Of a stretch of 18,462 nt of DNA, positions 1-9,044 are shown piece by piece. Source of the stretch: Setomelanomma holmii (Eukaryota; Ascomycota; Dothideomycetes; Pleosporales; Phaeosphaeriaceae). Below the pieces are notes generated by a model, which worked only from the letters and a program-made list of their open reading frames with translations, had not been told where the DNA came from and did no database searches. The position numbers and the translations under genes were made by a program. The stretch spans positions 1-18,462 of the forward strand of contig ML978397.1 of NCBI GenBank assembly GCA_010015745.1, written 5' to 3'. Positions within the stretch are counted from its first letter, which is position 1. Each line of letters begins with the position of its first letter.

Positions 1-316
1 TAACAATTGCTGTTGCTGTTGCTAGTGCTGCTAATGCTGCTGCTGTTGCTGTAGCAGATCTTACTGCTTCAAGAGCCTGACAGCATAGAAAAGCATCTTG
101 CGCTTGGCCTAGCTCTGCAATTGGCGCACTACTAGGCGCTGGTAGAGGTACCTGCTCTGGCGCATGGATCGCAAGGCCTGCATATGCTGCAAGTAGCTCT
201 CTTCTCTTAGTAACAGGTAGGCGATGCTGTCTTTTGAGATGCTCATCTAGGCTGTAGACAGCGTGCTGATGCTCTAGGCATATCAATACTTTGTACGCCG
301 CAAGGTAGGTAAACAT
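1..316 (-). CDS. OrsD-domain (DUF3505-type) protein, N-terminal part, runs off the left edge
   Basis: Seen: reading the minus strand from an ATG at 316-314, the frame stays open for 105 codons to the window edge. The product starts MFTYLAAYKVLICLEHQHAV and continues with a Cys/His finger-like stretch (ICLEH then DEHLKRQH), a basic patch (KRRELL), a proline-rich segment, the block PIAELGQAQDAF, a Cys pair (LCC) and finally an Ala/Thr-rich low-complexity run. Known: this arrangement resembles the N-terminus of fungal OrsD/DUF3505 (PF12013) proteins, a zinc-finger-like family found alone or fused to RecQ-type helicases in repeat-rich DNA. Inferred: it is the start of such a gene or of a mobile-element protein. 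The name OrsD refers to an orsellinic-acid cluster protein and does not imply such a cluster here. A TA-repeat just upstream of the ATG could be promoter sequence. Function is unknown and the intactness of the remainder cannot be judged. Confidence 0.6.
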   Translation of the reverse strand, partial: MFTYLAAYKVLICLEHQHAVYSLDEHLKRQHRLPVTKRRELLAAYAGLAIHAPEQVPLPAPSSAPIAELGQAQDAFLCCQALEAVRSATATAAALAALATATAIV

Positions 317-452
317 AGCGTGTATATATATATCATCACAAGAAAACAGCAATAGAGTGATAGTTGTAATATTGTAATAGTAGTTATATTGTAGAATATT
401 GTAATGTAAGAGTGTTGTTGGAAGTTTACTATAGAATAATAATAAATAGGGG

Positions 453-499
453 TACTATCCCTTACTGCGTAGCGAGAACCACACCGTAGCGAGAAAATC
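453..499 (+). repeat. Left arm of a long inverted repeat (about 47 bp)
   Basis: This stretch begins TACTATCCCTTACTGCGTAG and matches, in inverted orientation, 8126-8173. The central ACTGCGTAGCGAGAACCAC is identical in both arms. Outside it there are about five substitutions and one indel. The arms point outward, as terminal inverted repeats do, and bracket a 7.7-kb block containing the NLR, the HeLo-like gene and the pogo relic. No clear target-site duplication is visible beyond a possible TA. It could mark a large DNA transposon or two unrelated small elements of one family. Confidence 0.6.
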
Positions 500-1109
500 G
501 ATAGGTACTTAGACTTCGCACCCGTAGAATTCCTTCCTACATTAACTTAATTATCCTTTGCTGCTTAGGTTATATACCATAGGTCTTTCTTAACTATCTA
601 ACAATTGCTGCCTAGAAAATTACATCCTTGTTGTCGCTATTACAGCTTAAGTTACAATAGCCTTATTTTATAGCCGAGCATAAGATACCTATTACAGCGT
701 TAAAGCTGAGCCTGCACTATCCCTAAAACTTATTGTGTATAGTATCCGACTGCTAGAATCATCAAGATCACACTGATCAGTCATCATCAGCCCTATAGCA
801 GCTGGTAGGAAGATGTTTTATGCAACGTCGCCACGCCGATCGGTACCTTCTACATAAGCGAGGCGACCCTAGTCGAGGTTTTTCGGCTAACGTAATAATT
901 ACAGCGTTACGTACGCCACAAGAGCGAGGAGGCAAAGCATGTGGCTCAGAGACTGTGGCTTATACCAGAGACTGTGGCTTAAGGGCTTGCAGCGGCTGTG
1001 CATTTCAGGGACTTAGCGTATAGCCTCACCGATACGCTCCTAGTTTACTGTAGATTCGGTTAAGGCGGTTTCCTGCACGTCTACGAGGTGCTAACTACTA
1101 ACATGTAAC

Positions 1110-1429
1110 CAGATAAAAACAACGAAACAAATAGTGCTTATAGCGAACATAATATTGAGCTCAAAGGCGTTGAGTGCGATGGCGAGGCCAAAGTTCCTGA
1201 TAGTGCCCGCGCGAGGGCGGGTAACATGCTAGCAGCGAGCACAGCGGCAAGCACCATGACAACAAATACGGCAAAACCATATCAGAACAGACGATACAGT
1301 CGCTGGCAAAATCGGGCGCACTACCGAGAGGTTGGTAGCTTTTCTGTCAAGACGTCGCATTGGGAACCTTTTCAATACACGGCTAGAATTCTCGATCTTT
1401 CTAGAAGTGACGTTCTTGTCCTTATTTAG
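1110..1429 (+). other. Unidentified open stretch, possible gene fragment
   Basis: The frame is open for about 106 codons from a TAA at 1107-1109 to a TAG at 1427-1429. The first ATG is at 1226, so the 5' half would need an upstream exon. A CTAAC ... CAG arrangement at 1090-1113 could be an intron branch point and acceptor. The product is polar and then basic (QNRRYSRWQNR). I do not recognise it, and it may be chance coding potential or a decayed exon. Confidence 0.15.
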
Positions 1430-1586
1430 TATCAACTACGCTAGATCAAGGGCTTCGTGATAAACCTATTTGTCCCGCTGATAAAGCACTATTAGTAAGT
1501 AGATTTTTGCCACTAAGAACAGTAAGTTAGTGTATAAATTAGTGTGCACTATGTAGGAGGTGGGTGGGGAGGAGGTTATGGATATA

Positions 1587-4181
1587 CTAGGTTACAGATC
1601 TTAAGATCAATATTTGACCAGAAGAATATCCAAACCCGACAACATCATCACGAATAGCGACTATACCTGTGCGATACTCAGAAGGAATCCAAAGGACCTT
1701 TTTCCTATTCCTACAAATCCAATCTTCCTCAACACTTAGCAACATCGGAGAAGTTGATTGACGCCAGAGCATGTTGAGCGGATCCGAATGGCCCTTGAGC
1801 GTCTGCAGCGCCTTCCCTGAGCCGGCGTCCCACAGCTTCACCGTCGAGTCAGCGGATCCCGACGCCAGCGTCTTGCCGGCTGGTGAGAAGCCGACAGCGC
1901 TGACCCAACCCGAATGGCCCTTGAGCGTCTGCAGCGCCTTCCCTGAGCCGGCGTCCCACAGCTTCACCGTCGAGTCAGCGGATCCCGACGCCAGCGTCTT
2001 GCCGTCTGGAGAGAAGGCTACAGCGCTGACCGAACCTGAATGGCCCTTGAGCGTCTGCAGCGCTGGGCTCCAGTTTTCTGCCATTTTCGGGCCAGAAAGA
2101 AGCCATTTCAGAACTTCATTTGAGAAGATTTCTCTAATTATACTTGTTTTTGGACTAAATATCAGGCCAGCGTAGTATAACTGAAGCGGCGCCTCCTCAA
2201 GCATTGGTCGAAAAGCTAAAGCAAAGCGTGTAGCATCGTGAATCACAGCTTGTAAACTTGGGCGGGTTGCGCTACGAGAAGGTACTGCAGCGCTGCTGGC
2301 CCTAAGGTTCAGGCTAGTCAGAAAGGTCTTTTTGATCTTTTCTCGAAGCTTTGATCTTGCTTGACCATCTACTTCTTGCTTGCTCTAGCACGTGTCAGCT
2401 CCAGTCATGATTCCTCAAGATGGGGAGCTACTCACGTGAAACATATCATCTAGCATATGAATCATATGAACTGCGTCAGAGCCATGGTTAAGCAATGTAA
2501 GCGCCTCAAGCCAATGAAGAAAGTGTCTGTGGAAGAAAATTTCAACTTCAGAGCAGCTGCTTATGTCCACGTCACTTCGTGTACAATGGTACACCCAGAA
2601 CCGGCATGCGTACTGTACATGCGGCTGAATGTGTATGTCAATTTCGGTCCTCTTCAATTCAGCTACAAGAGCTCCTGGATCTTGGACATTGCAGATATCG
2701 AGCCGGAGGTGTTTCGACATCAGCCCAAGACAGTGCTTGTACATTTCGCGATGAACTAGTCGCTTATCGATGTAAAATTGAGGGTTTGAGCACCGCCTAG
2801 GATTGACAAGAAAGTCGCGGAATGACGGGTGAAGTAGCCGAATAGCACTCGAATCAGATTCTGGCACATTAAGAACTGAATGCAAACTGGCCAAGGTCCT
2901 CCTGATAGTTGCCACATCTTTCCTAAGCAGCCCTGCAAGACTGGCTACAGATAACGGATCTTGCACCGTGACAACGGGTCCAACAACCTGACGAAACTGT
3001 TCAAAGAGCATCTGGCTTTCTGCTTTGTTGTATTCTCCCTGAACAGAACTGGCCAGAACAGTAGTGTATATCGCGTCAAGTTTGCGCTCTGGGGGTAGCA
3101 TACTGTCGCTTCCTTGATGGAGAAGTGAAGATAGTCGTGTCTCTGCAAGCTGACTGTCTTCTTCAATGAAGCGACAGGCTGTCGCGGCCCAGATGAAGAG
3201 GCCGCCAGAGCTCTGCACTAGACGCGCAACAGCTCCGTCCTCTGGCCACCCAGCCCCAAGCCTGTAATTTTGTCGGATATGTTCAAGCCTGTGACTCAAG
3301 AAAACAGAAATGTCGTGCTCGATGATGGCGGGCTCGATGTTATGAAGCACAAAGTCTTGGTGTTTGTCTCTTCGCACTTGGGTAAATCCGTACTGGATAG
3401 GTACCTCAGGCCTGCTCGTCAGAATCACGCGGACCCGGGTATTTTGTAGTGACTGCACTTCAGCTAGACGCTGCAGAATGATCTGAACATCGTTCTGGCT
3501 GTCACACTCATCAAGCGCATCAATAACAATAACATAGCTCTGTTGGCAATCCTGGTCCTCAAGAGTTGACAGTGGAACAAGTACAAGCTCCTGCCATTGA
3601 TCGTCAAGAGACAGGCTTGCAATATTACTGTTTTTTGCTATTGCATCACAGATCTTGCGCTTTAAGCCTGGTATGCTGCTTGCTATTTGGAATGCAATGC
3701 TTGTGATGAACATTCCTGCGTGGCTGATGTCTCCGCCCGCCCGCGAGAAGAAGAAGCTTGCAGCAAGCCGACCCTTTGTGTTGTATTGCGCGGCCACTGT
3801 TTGCGCTATTGTGGATTTGCCGGTGCCAGCTAGACCGCTTAGCCAGAAGATGCCTGGCGAGTCTTCACCGTCCACCCAGTCGTGTATTTCGAGGAGGAGG
3901 TCAACGCGGGTGTCAGGCAGGCAGGTTGGGTCGTGTTGTCGCTGGTACGCGTTGAATGGCGCATGTTTGGCGATCGGCAGAGCGTTGAGCAGCTCGTTCA
4001 GGGCTAGACTGCTTATTAATTTGCGTCGCTATAGAAGCCTAAGTGCGATATACTTACAAGAGTTGTTGTTGCTGTGGGCGTAGTTTATGGTTCCGAGGTT
4101 GAGGCCAGCAAAGCTCTGGCCGCCGTTGGTTGCGGACGTGCCATGGATGTACAGAGAGCGGGGTAATGTGTCGCCAGCCAT
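1587..4181 (-). CDS. NACHT-WD40 STAND protein (fungal NLR), intact 829-residue model
   Basis: Model: exons 4181-4058, 4003-2436 and 2384-1587. The introns are 54 nt (donor GTAAGT, acceptor TAG) and 51 nt (donor GTGAGT, acceptor TAG). Exon lengths sum to 2490 nt, which gives 829 residues without an internal stop. Domains: a Gly/Asn-rich tail at residues 1-42 (with GGQSFAGLNLGTIN), a linker (LPIAKHAPFNAYQRQ), then NACHT with Walker A GLAGTGKS at 98-105, Walker B IDALDEC at 202-208 and TSRPE at 237-241. A helical region follows, then two full WD40 repeats and a partial third at about 673-765, and a C-terminal cap. Known: fungal STAND NTPases are intracellular sensors whose WD40 repeats bind ligand while NACHT oligomerises. 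Here there is no N-terminal effector domain, and a separate effector-type domain is encoded divergently next door. The WD40 array is much shorter than the usual six or more repeats, so ligand binding may be impaired. The first intron was chosen because it restores the frame; splicing is inferred. Confidence 0.85.
1786..2063 (-). repeat. 126-bp tandem repeats encoding the WD40 units
   Basis: Copies start at 1786 and 1912, with a partial third copy at 2038. The period is exactly 126 bp (42 codons, one WD40 unit). Copies 1 and 2 are identical over about the first 90 bp and differ mainly near the loop coding for VSAVAFSP/VSAVGFSP. Such homogenised repeats are typical of rapidly changing NLR sensor arrays, where unequal recombination adds or removes units. 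Confidence 0.9.
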
Positions 4182-4533
4182 CAGAGACAGCACCACGACA
4201 ACGACAGTGTATTGCAGCGAAAACCTTGTCTTCAGATGCGCTGGTGTTACTACTGTACAGTAAAGGACTCCTGAAAAGCGCATGGCTCCTCGTTAGGTTG
4301 ACTGAAAAGGCAGCGGCAAGGCGTGCGTGGTCATTGGTCACAACCTCGCAGCTGCGTCTCAGCTGAAGCTGCAGCCTCTCAGCCCTCGGCTGCCTGCCGT
4401 TTACTCTAGGCGCAATAACTGGCTGAACTGCAGCCGCCCTATCCCCCTTTCAAAGCACTTTATCGCCGTTGTCACCCACCCTTTGGCAGCTTCTGTCTCA
4501 TTGCTCTGGCTGAAAATCGCTGTTCTCGTTGCC
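4182..4533. promoter_or_regulatory. Divergent intergenic region between the NLR and the HeLo-like gene
   Basis: Only 352 bp separate the two divergent start codons (ATG at 4181 on the minus strand and at 4534 on the plus strand), so the genes must share or overlap promoters. No TATA box stands out. There are CT-rich stretches, and CAGCTGCG/CAGCTGAAG-like motifs lie around 4350-4375. The right start has a favourable context (GCCATGG). Promoter function is inferred from position only. Confidence 0.5.
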
Positions 4534-5498
4534 ATGGATCCCCTCAGCATCACTGCCTCCATTGTGGGCATTACCATGGCTGCTCTCCAGAGTACCCAGT
4601 TCCTCACCAAAACCATTGACAATATCAGAGGGGCTCCCGCTACCGTCACGAGTATCAGCACCGACCTTCGAGCAGTCCAACCTACTCTGCAAAGCCTTGC
4701 TAGAGCATCGCAAGACAGTTCCTCGCCAATTATACTGGGTGAACAGATCAAGCATGCCGTGGAGAACTGCGACATAGCGTGCAGGGCGTTTCAAACGCAA
4801 GTAGAGCACTAGACAAAGCATTCTACAGAGGACAAGATGTTCTGGATGGTCAGATGGAAGGTTGGGCTTTTCGGACTAGAGCGAATCAAGACATTCAGAG
4901 AACAGCTTGGCGACTGTAAGAGTACTCTTACTGTAGCACTCTCCACAGCGACGACGTACGTGTCTTTGCTCCTAACAACCTATCATGCAACCCTCTAACG
5001 CTCAGCAGTCTTACCATGTCCCGTCAAGAGAATGTGATGCAAGAGATGAAGGACATGATGCTCAAATACCACGAGGGCGTTGTCCGGCAGCAGATAACTC
5101 AAGCGAATACTGAAACAGCAGAGGTAGAATGTAGCATGCAGCAACTTACGGCGCGCGGTGGCGAGTTGAGCCCAGTATTGCAGGATCAAGAATCAGAACA
5201 GACTAGACAGAAGGTCCTCCAGGAACTTGGGCAACAGCAAGTCGCCATCAATATCTTGAAAGAGATTTGTGAGGAAGCACTCTCTCACACAGTCTTCGAG
5301 CGCACAGGACAGAAGATTAAGGGTGTTAAAGCAACAAACAACAGTTCAGCTCTTGCTGGATTTATTAACACGTCTGGGGAAGAGTCGAGAATTGACCAGG
5401 ACATCTTGGACGTCACCGCTGATAACTGGAGTATTGCAGCTGCTGGAGTCATCAAAAATATGGACTTCAAGGACATGCGTGCAGGAGGGCCAGGCTAG
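4534..5498 (+). pseudogene. Stand-alone STAND N-terminal (HeLo-like, PF17111-type) protein with one in-frame stop
   Basis: Model: exon 1 is 4534-4955, followed by a 50-nt intron (donor GTACGT, branch CTAAC, acceptor CTCAG) and exon 2 at 5006-5498, giving 305 codons including the terminal stop. The start MDPLSITASIVGITMAALQS is characteristic of the fungal STAND N-terminal domain (PF17111). The C-terminal half carries a Gln/Glu-rich coiled-coil-like region, then ERTGQKIKGVKATNNSSALA and TADNWSIAAAGV. Known: in NLRs this domain sits at the N-terminus as the effector part; stand-alone versions exist beside NLR genes. Odd: an in-frame TAG at 4810-4812 interrupts exon 1 after ...FQTQVEH, and the same frame resumes at once with TKHSTEDKMFW. 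One G-to-A or C-to-T change could create it, so this allele is probably broken, unless it is a sequencing error or the stop is read through. The acceptor is a tandem CAGCAG, and both choices keep the frame. Confidence 0.75.
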
Positions 5499-5677
5499 AG
5501 CAGACATAACGTTGCGCCCAAAGAGCTGTAGGGAGACTATCTTTGAGCTGATAATGCTATTACACAGGATTGATGTTTCATGCTATTTACGCAGTATGAT
5601 AGTCCAAATGCTGAGATTGAAGTCAGAAGCCGATTTCCTTAGCGACTGTATGCTGGAATTGTAACATAAACTCTCAA

Positions 5678-7564
5678 TCAGAACATCCGCGCCTCTGGAG
5701 CTTTCCATGGCTTCGGCACAACCTTAATCCTCTTAACCTGTGGTGCCGTGTGCACGGCATCCTTTGGCTTTAGCGGATGAGCTTTGCCTTCTGCAACCTG
5801 CGTTTTACTCCGCACAACATTTGCCTTTAACTTTAAGGGACTAGCTTCTGCGCCCTGTGCCTTACTCTTCTTCACAACCTTAGCTATTGGCTCTGAGGGA
5901 TCTGCTTCGGCTTCTACGTTCTGTGTCTCACTTCTTCGCGCTACCTTAGCCTTTGGCTCTAGTGCATCTGCCGAAGTACTCGTCCGGGGCCGCCCTCGTT
6001 TCTTGCCCGTGATAGCTTCCCGGGCCTCTTTGGCAGCCTTCTTTGCCTCTTTCCCCGCATGCTCTACTCGCTTATTCTTAAGGTCCTCCTATTTCATCAC
6101 CCTTGCCTTCCCTAGTATTGTTGACTTTGTTGCTCAGCGAGTTTTGCTTTCGTCGTTTATTTTTGTCAGGAATCTATTCTGATCGCGGAGGAGGGCATTT
6201 TTTGCAAGAAATGTCTGAGCGGCATGGGAGACTTTCTGTTGGAGCCTGTCTCTGCGAAGGCTGCTTGCTTCATCATTAGGTTTGTTAGGTACGTGCTCGA
6301 GCATGGCAAGCAGCCTCGCCAAATCCTCTCCTGATTTTGGTGTAACAGGCGTTGGCAATGCTTCATATTGAGACTGTACCGACGTATCATTGTTTATTGG
6401 AATAGTCAGCTCAACGGGAGGAGGTGGTGGTTTCGGTATATTAGTGAGCACTCTGTTAGGGTTAAATAGAAATAAACCGCTTCCTCTCCACCCTGCGAGG
6501 ATGTTCCTCTTAGAAAGTGCCTTTTCCCTTGCAGGACTATAAAGATAAGTGAAATGTTGCTTGCTGATAGCATTGACTCCCCCTCGCTCTATGCGCTCAA
6601 CTTGTTCGCGATAGGCCGCCTTTAGCGGTCCAAATGCTGCGACATCACAAGGCTGGAGCGCGTGAGAGGTGTGAGAGGGCAGGCGGCAGAGGATGACGTT
6701 ATTCTCAAAGCAGAACTCTAAGACTTCAAGAGTCTCATGCGTGCCAAAGCCATCCCATATTAGTATTCGCGATTTCCCACAAGCCTGTTCTTTTGTTTGG
6801 GGGTCAAAGACAAGCTTCAGCCACTGTAAGCTGATATAGGAGTCAGAAAATCCTGTTTCAGAGAATGCATAGACCCAGCCAGGAGTAGGGAAGGTGGTCC
6901 AGTTGGCTCAATGGGTTGAAGCGGGCCAGACTATCATGGGATTGAGACACCTACCGTCGGCGGATATACATTCAATGGCAGTTACCGTGGTGCGCTTGAC
7001 GCGCGCGCCTCTACAGCTACTTTGCATATCATCCTTACTAACAAGGACTTTGACAGAGTTCAGCATGCTTAGCATAACACCAGTCTCATCCATGTTGTAG
7101 ACATTCTCTAGCAGGACGTCTTCTAGCTCCTTCTCGATCACTTCAAACCAGTGTGAGACCTTGCCATAGATATTGAATCGGTTCCAGTCCTGCGCCCTCT
7201 TCTTTCTCGCTACGATCTCTGGGCGGCGTCTTTTGAGTGCCTTAGCCCAGTTCACGCCTGGAGGCTTCTGTGGTCTATCCGCTCGGGCCCGATGGCGAGT
7301 AGCACTAAAAGCTATTGCCGCTACATATTTTATTTGTATAGGTTGTCCTAGAGAAGTCATATGTAATAGGAACTCGATGACAGCGTTCTCTTCGCATGGG
7401 GTGAGGTACTGCTGGCTTTGCGCTTTGGCTTCTCTCGAGCGTCGTCCGCGTGCACGATGATGGAGGGTAGATAAAGGGACGTTGCCGTGTGCTGCTAGGG
7501 CTGAGTACGTGTTGGGTATGCCATCGGGAACGCCTTCCGCCAGTACTTGACTGGCTCTGTCCAT
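5678..7564 (-). pseudogene. pogo/Fot1-type (Tc1/mariner) transposase relic
   Basis: From ATG 7564 the same frame runs 629 codons to 5678, interrupted by TGA at 6910-6908, TGA at 6136-6134 and TAG at 6091-6089. Domains in order: a pipsqueak-type HTH (about residues 1-45), a CENP-B-type HTH (about 50-110), then the DDE catalytic core. Its acidic residues are visible as D159 (YNMDETG), D271 (LIWDGFGTH) and D307 (LQPCDVAAFGP). The last two are separated by 35 residues, as in pogo elements. The tail is Lys/Ala-rich with a GRPR AT-hook-like motif. Known: these transposases cut and paste at TA dinucleotides. No frameshift is needed, only three stops, so the copy is fairly young but inactive. A 9-bp repeat array lies just upstream. 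No matching inverted repeat was found at the 3' side, so the element ends are uncertain or lost. Confidence 0.85.
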
Positions 7565-7649
7565 GTTAGACTTGTGGTGAGGGAGTGAGGCAGCGAAAGC
7601 TGCTAGGCGCCAAAAACAGTCACTAGACACAGTGGCTATTTTAAACTGG

Positions 7650-7690
7650 ACAAACCAGGCAAACCAGACAAACCAGACAAACCAGACAAA
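7650..7690 (-). repeat. 9-bp tandem repeat upstream of the pogo transposase
   Basis: About 4.5 units of ACAAACCAG (one unit GCAAACCAG) lie 85 bp upstream of the transposase ATG. Such arrays occur near the ends of pogo-type elements and may be transposase binding sites; that role is inferred. Confidence 0.6.
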
Positions 7691-8125
7691 CACATTTCGA
7701 CGCTGAGCCACAGATGACTTAACAGCGCTAAAGATCGATACAGATAGTAGATTACACTAATACAGATTGAGCAGCATCAAGAGCACGGACTGCGGGAACG
7801 CCCCTTATCTCCGCTCGGCGAAACTCTCGGATTCCTCAGCCTCAGGCCCACAGATTTTGAAATTCAAATGGTTAATGAGTTCCTAGAAGCGCTCGAGTAT
7901 TTGAGTTCCGAAATCTGAGCACGTGTTAACAGTCGTCTTCTTACAGGGGAGAAACGTCAAATGCAGATCCTGACGACATAACGATCCTATCAACAGCAAC
8001 AGCAACACCGCAGTAATTTTCTTGTTACATGCCAGTAATAGATATAGAAATAGCTAAACTAAGTAAAAAGACTTAAGATAATTCCACAGTCTTATGTAGA
8101 AAGACCTAAAGACATCAAATTGTTA
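7691..8125. other. Non-coding stretch between the pogo relic and the right inverted-repeat arm
   Basis: No open frame of interest. It contains AT-rich sequence, a CAACAGCAACAGCAACACCG run at about 7989-8008, and an isolated CACGTG at about 7919. Nothing with recognisable homology was seen. Confidence 0.4.
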
Positions 8126-8173
8126 GATTCTTCTCGTTACAGGGTGGTTCTCGCTACGCAGTGAGAGATAGTA
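8126..8173 (-). repeat. Right arm of the long inverted repeat
   Basis: Read on the minus strand it begins TACTATCTCTCACTGCGTAG and shares about 42 of 47 aligned positions with 453-499. Its outer end overlaps the first of two direct 16-bp repeats (AGTATAGCCTCTGCAG) at 8170-8185 and 8203-8218, so the exact terminus is unclear. Confidence 0.6.
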
Positions 8174-8220
8174 TAGCCTCTGCAGCATGTGAGTACGTAT
8201 ACAGTATAGCCTCTGCAGTA

Positions 8221-8561
8221 AGCACGCATAGGCCTCTTCGGGCAAAGAAAAATGGCCTTCGGGCCTAAACAATAGCTGAGGGGGCATTACTGCAGGTGTT
8301 CGTTGTGCACAACCCCTGTTAGTTAGCAAGCCACGAAATTGCGATCAGCGTGGGAAAGGGCCCTTGGGGCCATCCCCTCGGGGATTCATAAGGCATGGAT
8401 GTGGGAGCACAAGGCAGGTATGAATGAGGCAGAAGGTTGTTGTATTGAGAGAGCTACTGTGAGCGATTATATACACAACCAGATGAGTAAGCAGGTGACT
8501 AACAGAGTCACGTGAGATGCAGTTCACAGTGTACTGTGTGAACTGAGGTGCCAGGCTGACA
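8221..8561 (-). mobile_element. LTR-like relic with promoter elements
   Basis: Read on the minus strand, it begins TGTCAGCC at 8561. It then shows an inverted repeat (CAGTTCACA ... TGTGAACTG, 9-bp arms, 8-nt loop), a CACGTG at 8509-8514 and a TATATAAT-type box near 8465-8475. Further on come GC-rich hairpins (GGGCCC, CCCCGAGGGG). The TGTCAGCC start and nearby hairpin recall the putative copia LTR at 15992. No opposite end or target-site duplication was found, so this is a tentative call. Confidence 0.35.
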
Positions 8562-8911
8562 TCTTCTCTTCCTTTATTTCTCTTCTCTTATTTCTCTTCT
8601 TTTATTTCTCTTCTTTTATTTCTCTTCTTTTATTTCTCTTCTTTTATTTCTCTTCTTTTATTTCTCTTCTTTTATTTCTCTTCTTTTATTTCTCTTCTCT
8701 CTATTTTTATTCTTTTATTCTTACTTTCTAAAATCTTTCTCTTTACTCTTTTCTTTTTTCTTTACTCTCTTTTTAATTCACTATTACTTTATATTTTCTT
8801 TACTTCTTCTCTCTTTCTCTTTCTATATCTTATACTTTTCTTCTTTTCTTTTTTTATATATTCTTCTATATTTCTACTTTTCTACTATCTACTATCTACT
8901 CTTTACTATCT
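8559..8911 (+). other. 353-nt stretch with no G on the plus strand
   Basis: Between the G at 8558 and the G at 8912 the plus strand contains only C, T and A, and is mostly pyrimidine. It embeds the 14-bp minisatellite and continues as degenerate TCTACTATCTAC-type sequence to about 9040 with only a few G residues. Such strand-biased DNA can form triplexes or R-loops. No gene is present. Confidence 0.9.
8573..8698 (+). repeat. Minisatellite, nine 14-bp units
   Basis: Nine back-to-back units of TTTATTTCTCTTCT fill exactly 126 bp. Only the second unit differs (C at its first base). The near identity indicates recent expansion by slippage or unequal exchange. Confidence 0.9.
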
Positions 8912-9044
8912 GCTATCTACTAACTCTACTACTATCTTCTATCTTCTACTATTCTACTACTTTCTACTTTTCTACTACCTTATACTTTGCTACTATCTTC
9001 TTCTATCTACTATCTACTATCTACTGTTAACTATCTACTATACG

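Larger units (their letters stand above)
317..1586. other. AT-rich stretch without a recognisable gene
   Basis: No family was recognised on either strand. The first 140 bases are AT-rich with overlapping TTGTAAT / TTATATTGTA motifs. An inverted-repeat arm lies at 453-499. A 16-bp sequence (CAGAGACTGTGGCTTA) occurs twice in direct orientation at 947-962 and 966-981. Short open frames occur at 820-1023 and 1110-1429, but neither resembles a known domain. The last 150 bases hold a G-rich run (AGGAGGTGGGTGGGGAGGAGG, about 1555-1575) just downstream of the NLR stop codon, where its 3' untranslated region would lie. Confidence 0.5.

Noticed and set aside
1..316. Part of an orsellinic-acid type biosynthetic cluster
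   Set aside because: Only the OrsD-type domain is present; no polyketide synthase or tailoring enzyme is seen, and the domain is common in repeat-rich fungal DNA.
1771..2175. A 134-codon plus-strand frame with internal repeats
   Set aside because: It is the reverse complement of the WD40 repeats, and the minus strand gives clear WD40 units.
4004..4057. A 49-nt version of the first NLR intron ending at AAGCAG
   Set aside because: It would create a stop at the junction; the 54-nt version ending at TCTAG keeps the frame and gives a whole 829-residue protein.
7565..7711. N-terminal extension of the pogo transposase (repeated Val-Trp-Phe)
   Set aside because: It is a translation of the 9-bp repeat array; the family-like N-terminus begins at the ATG at 7564.
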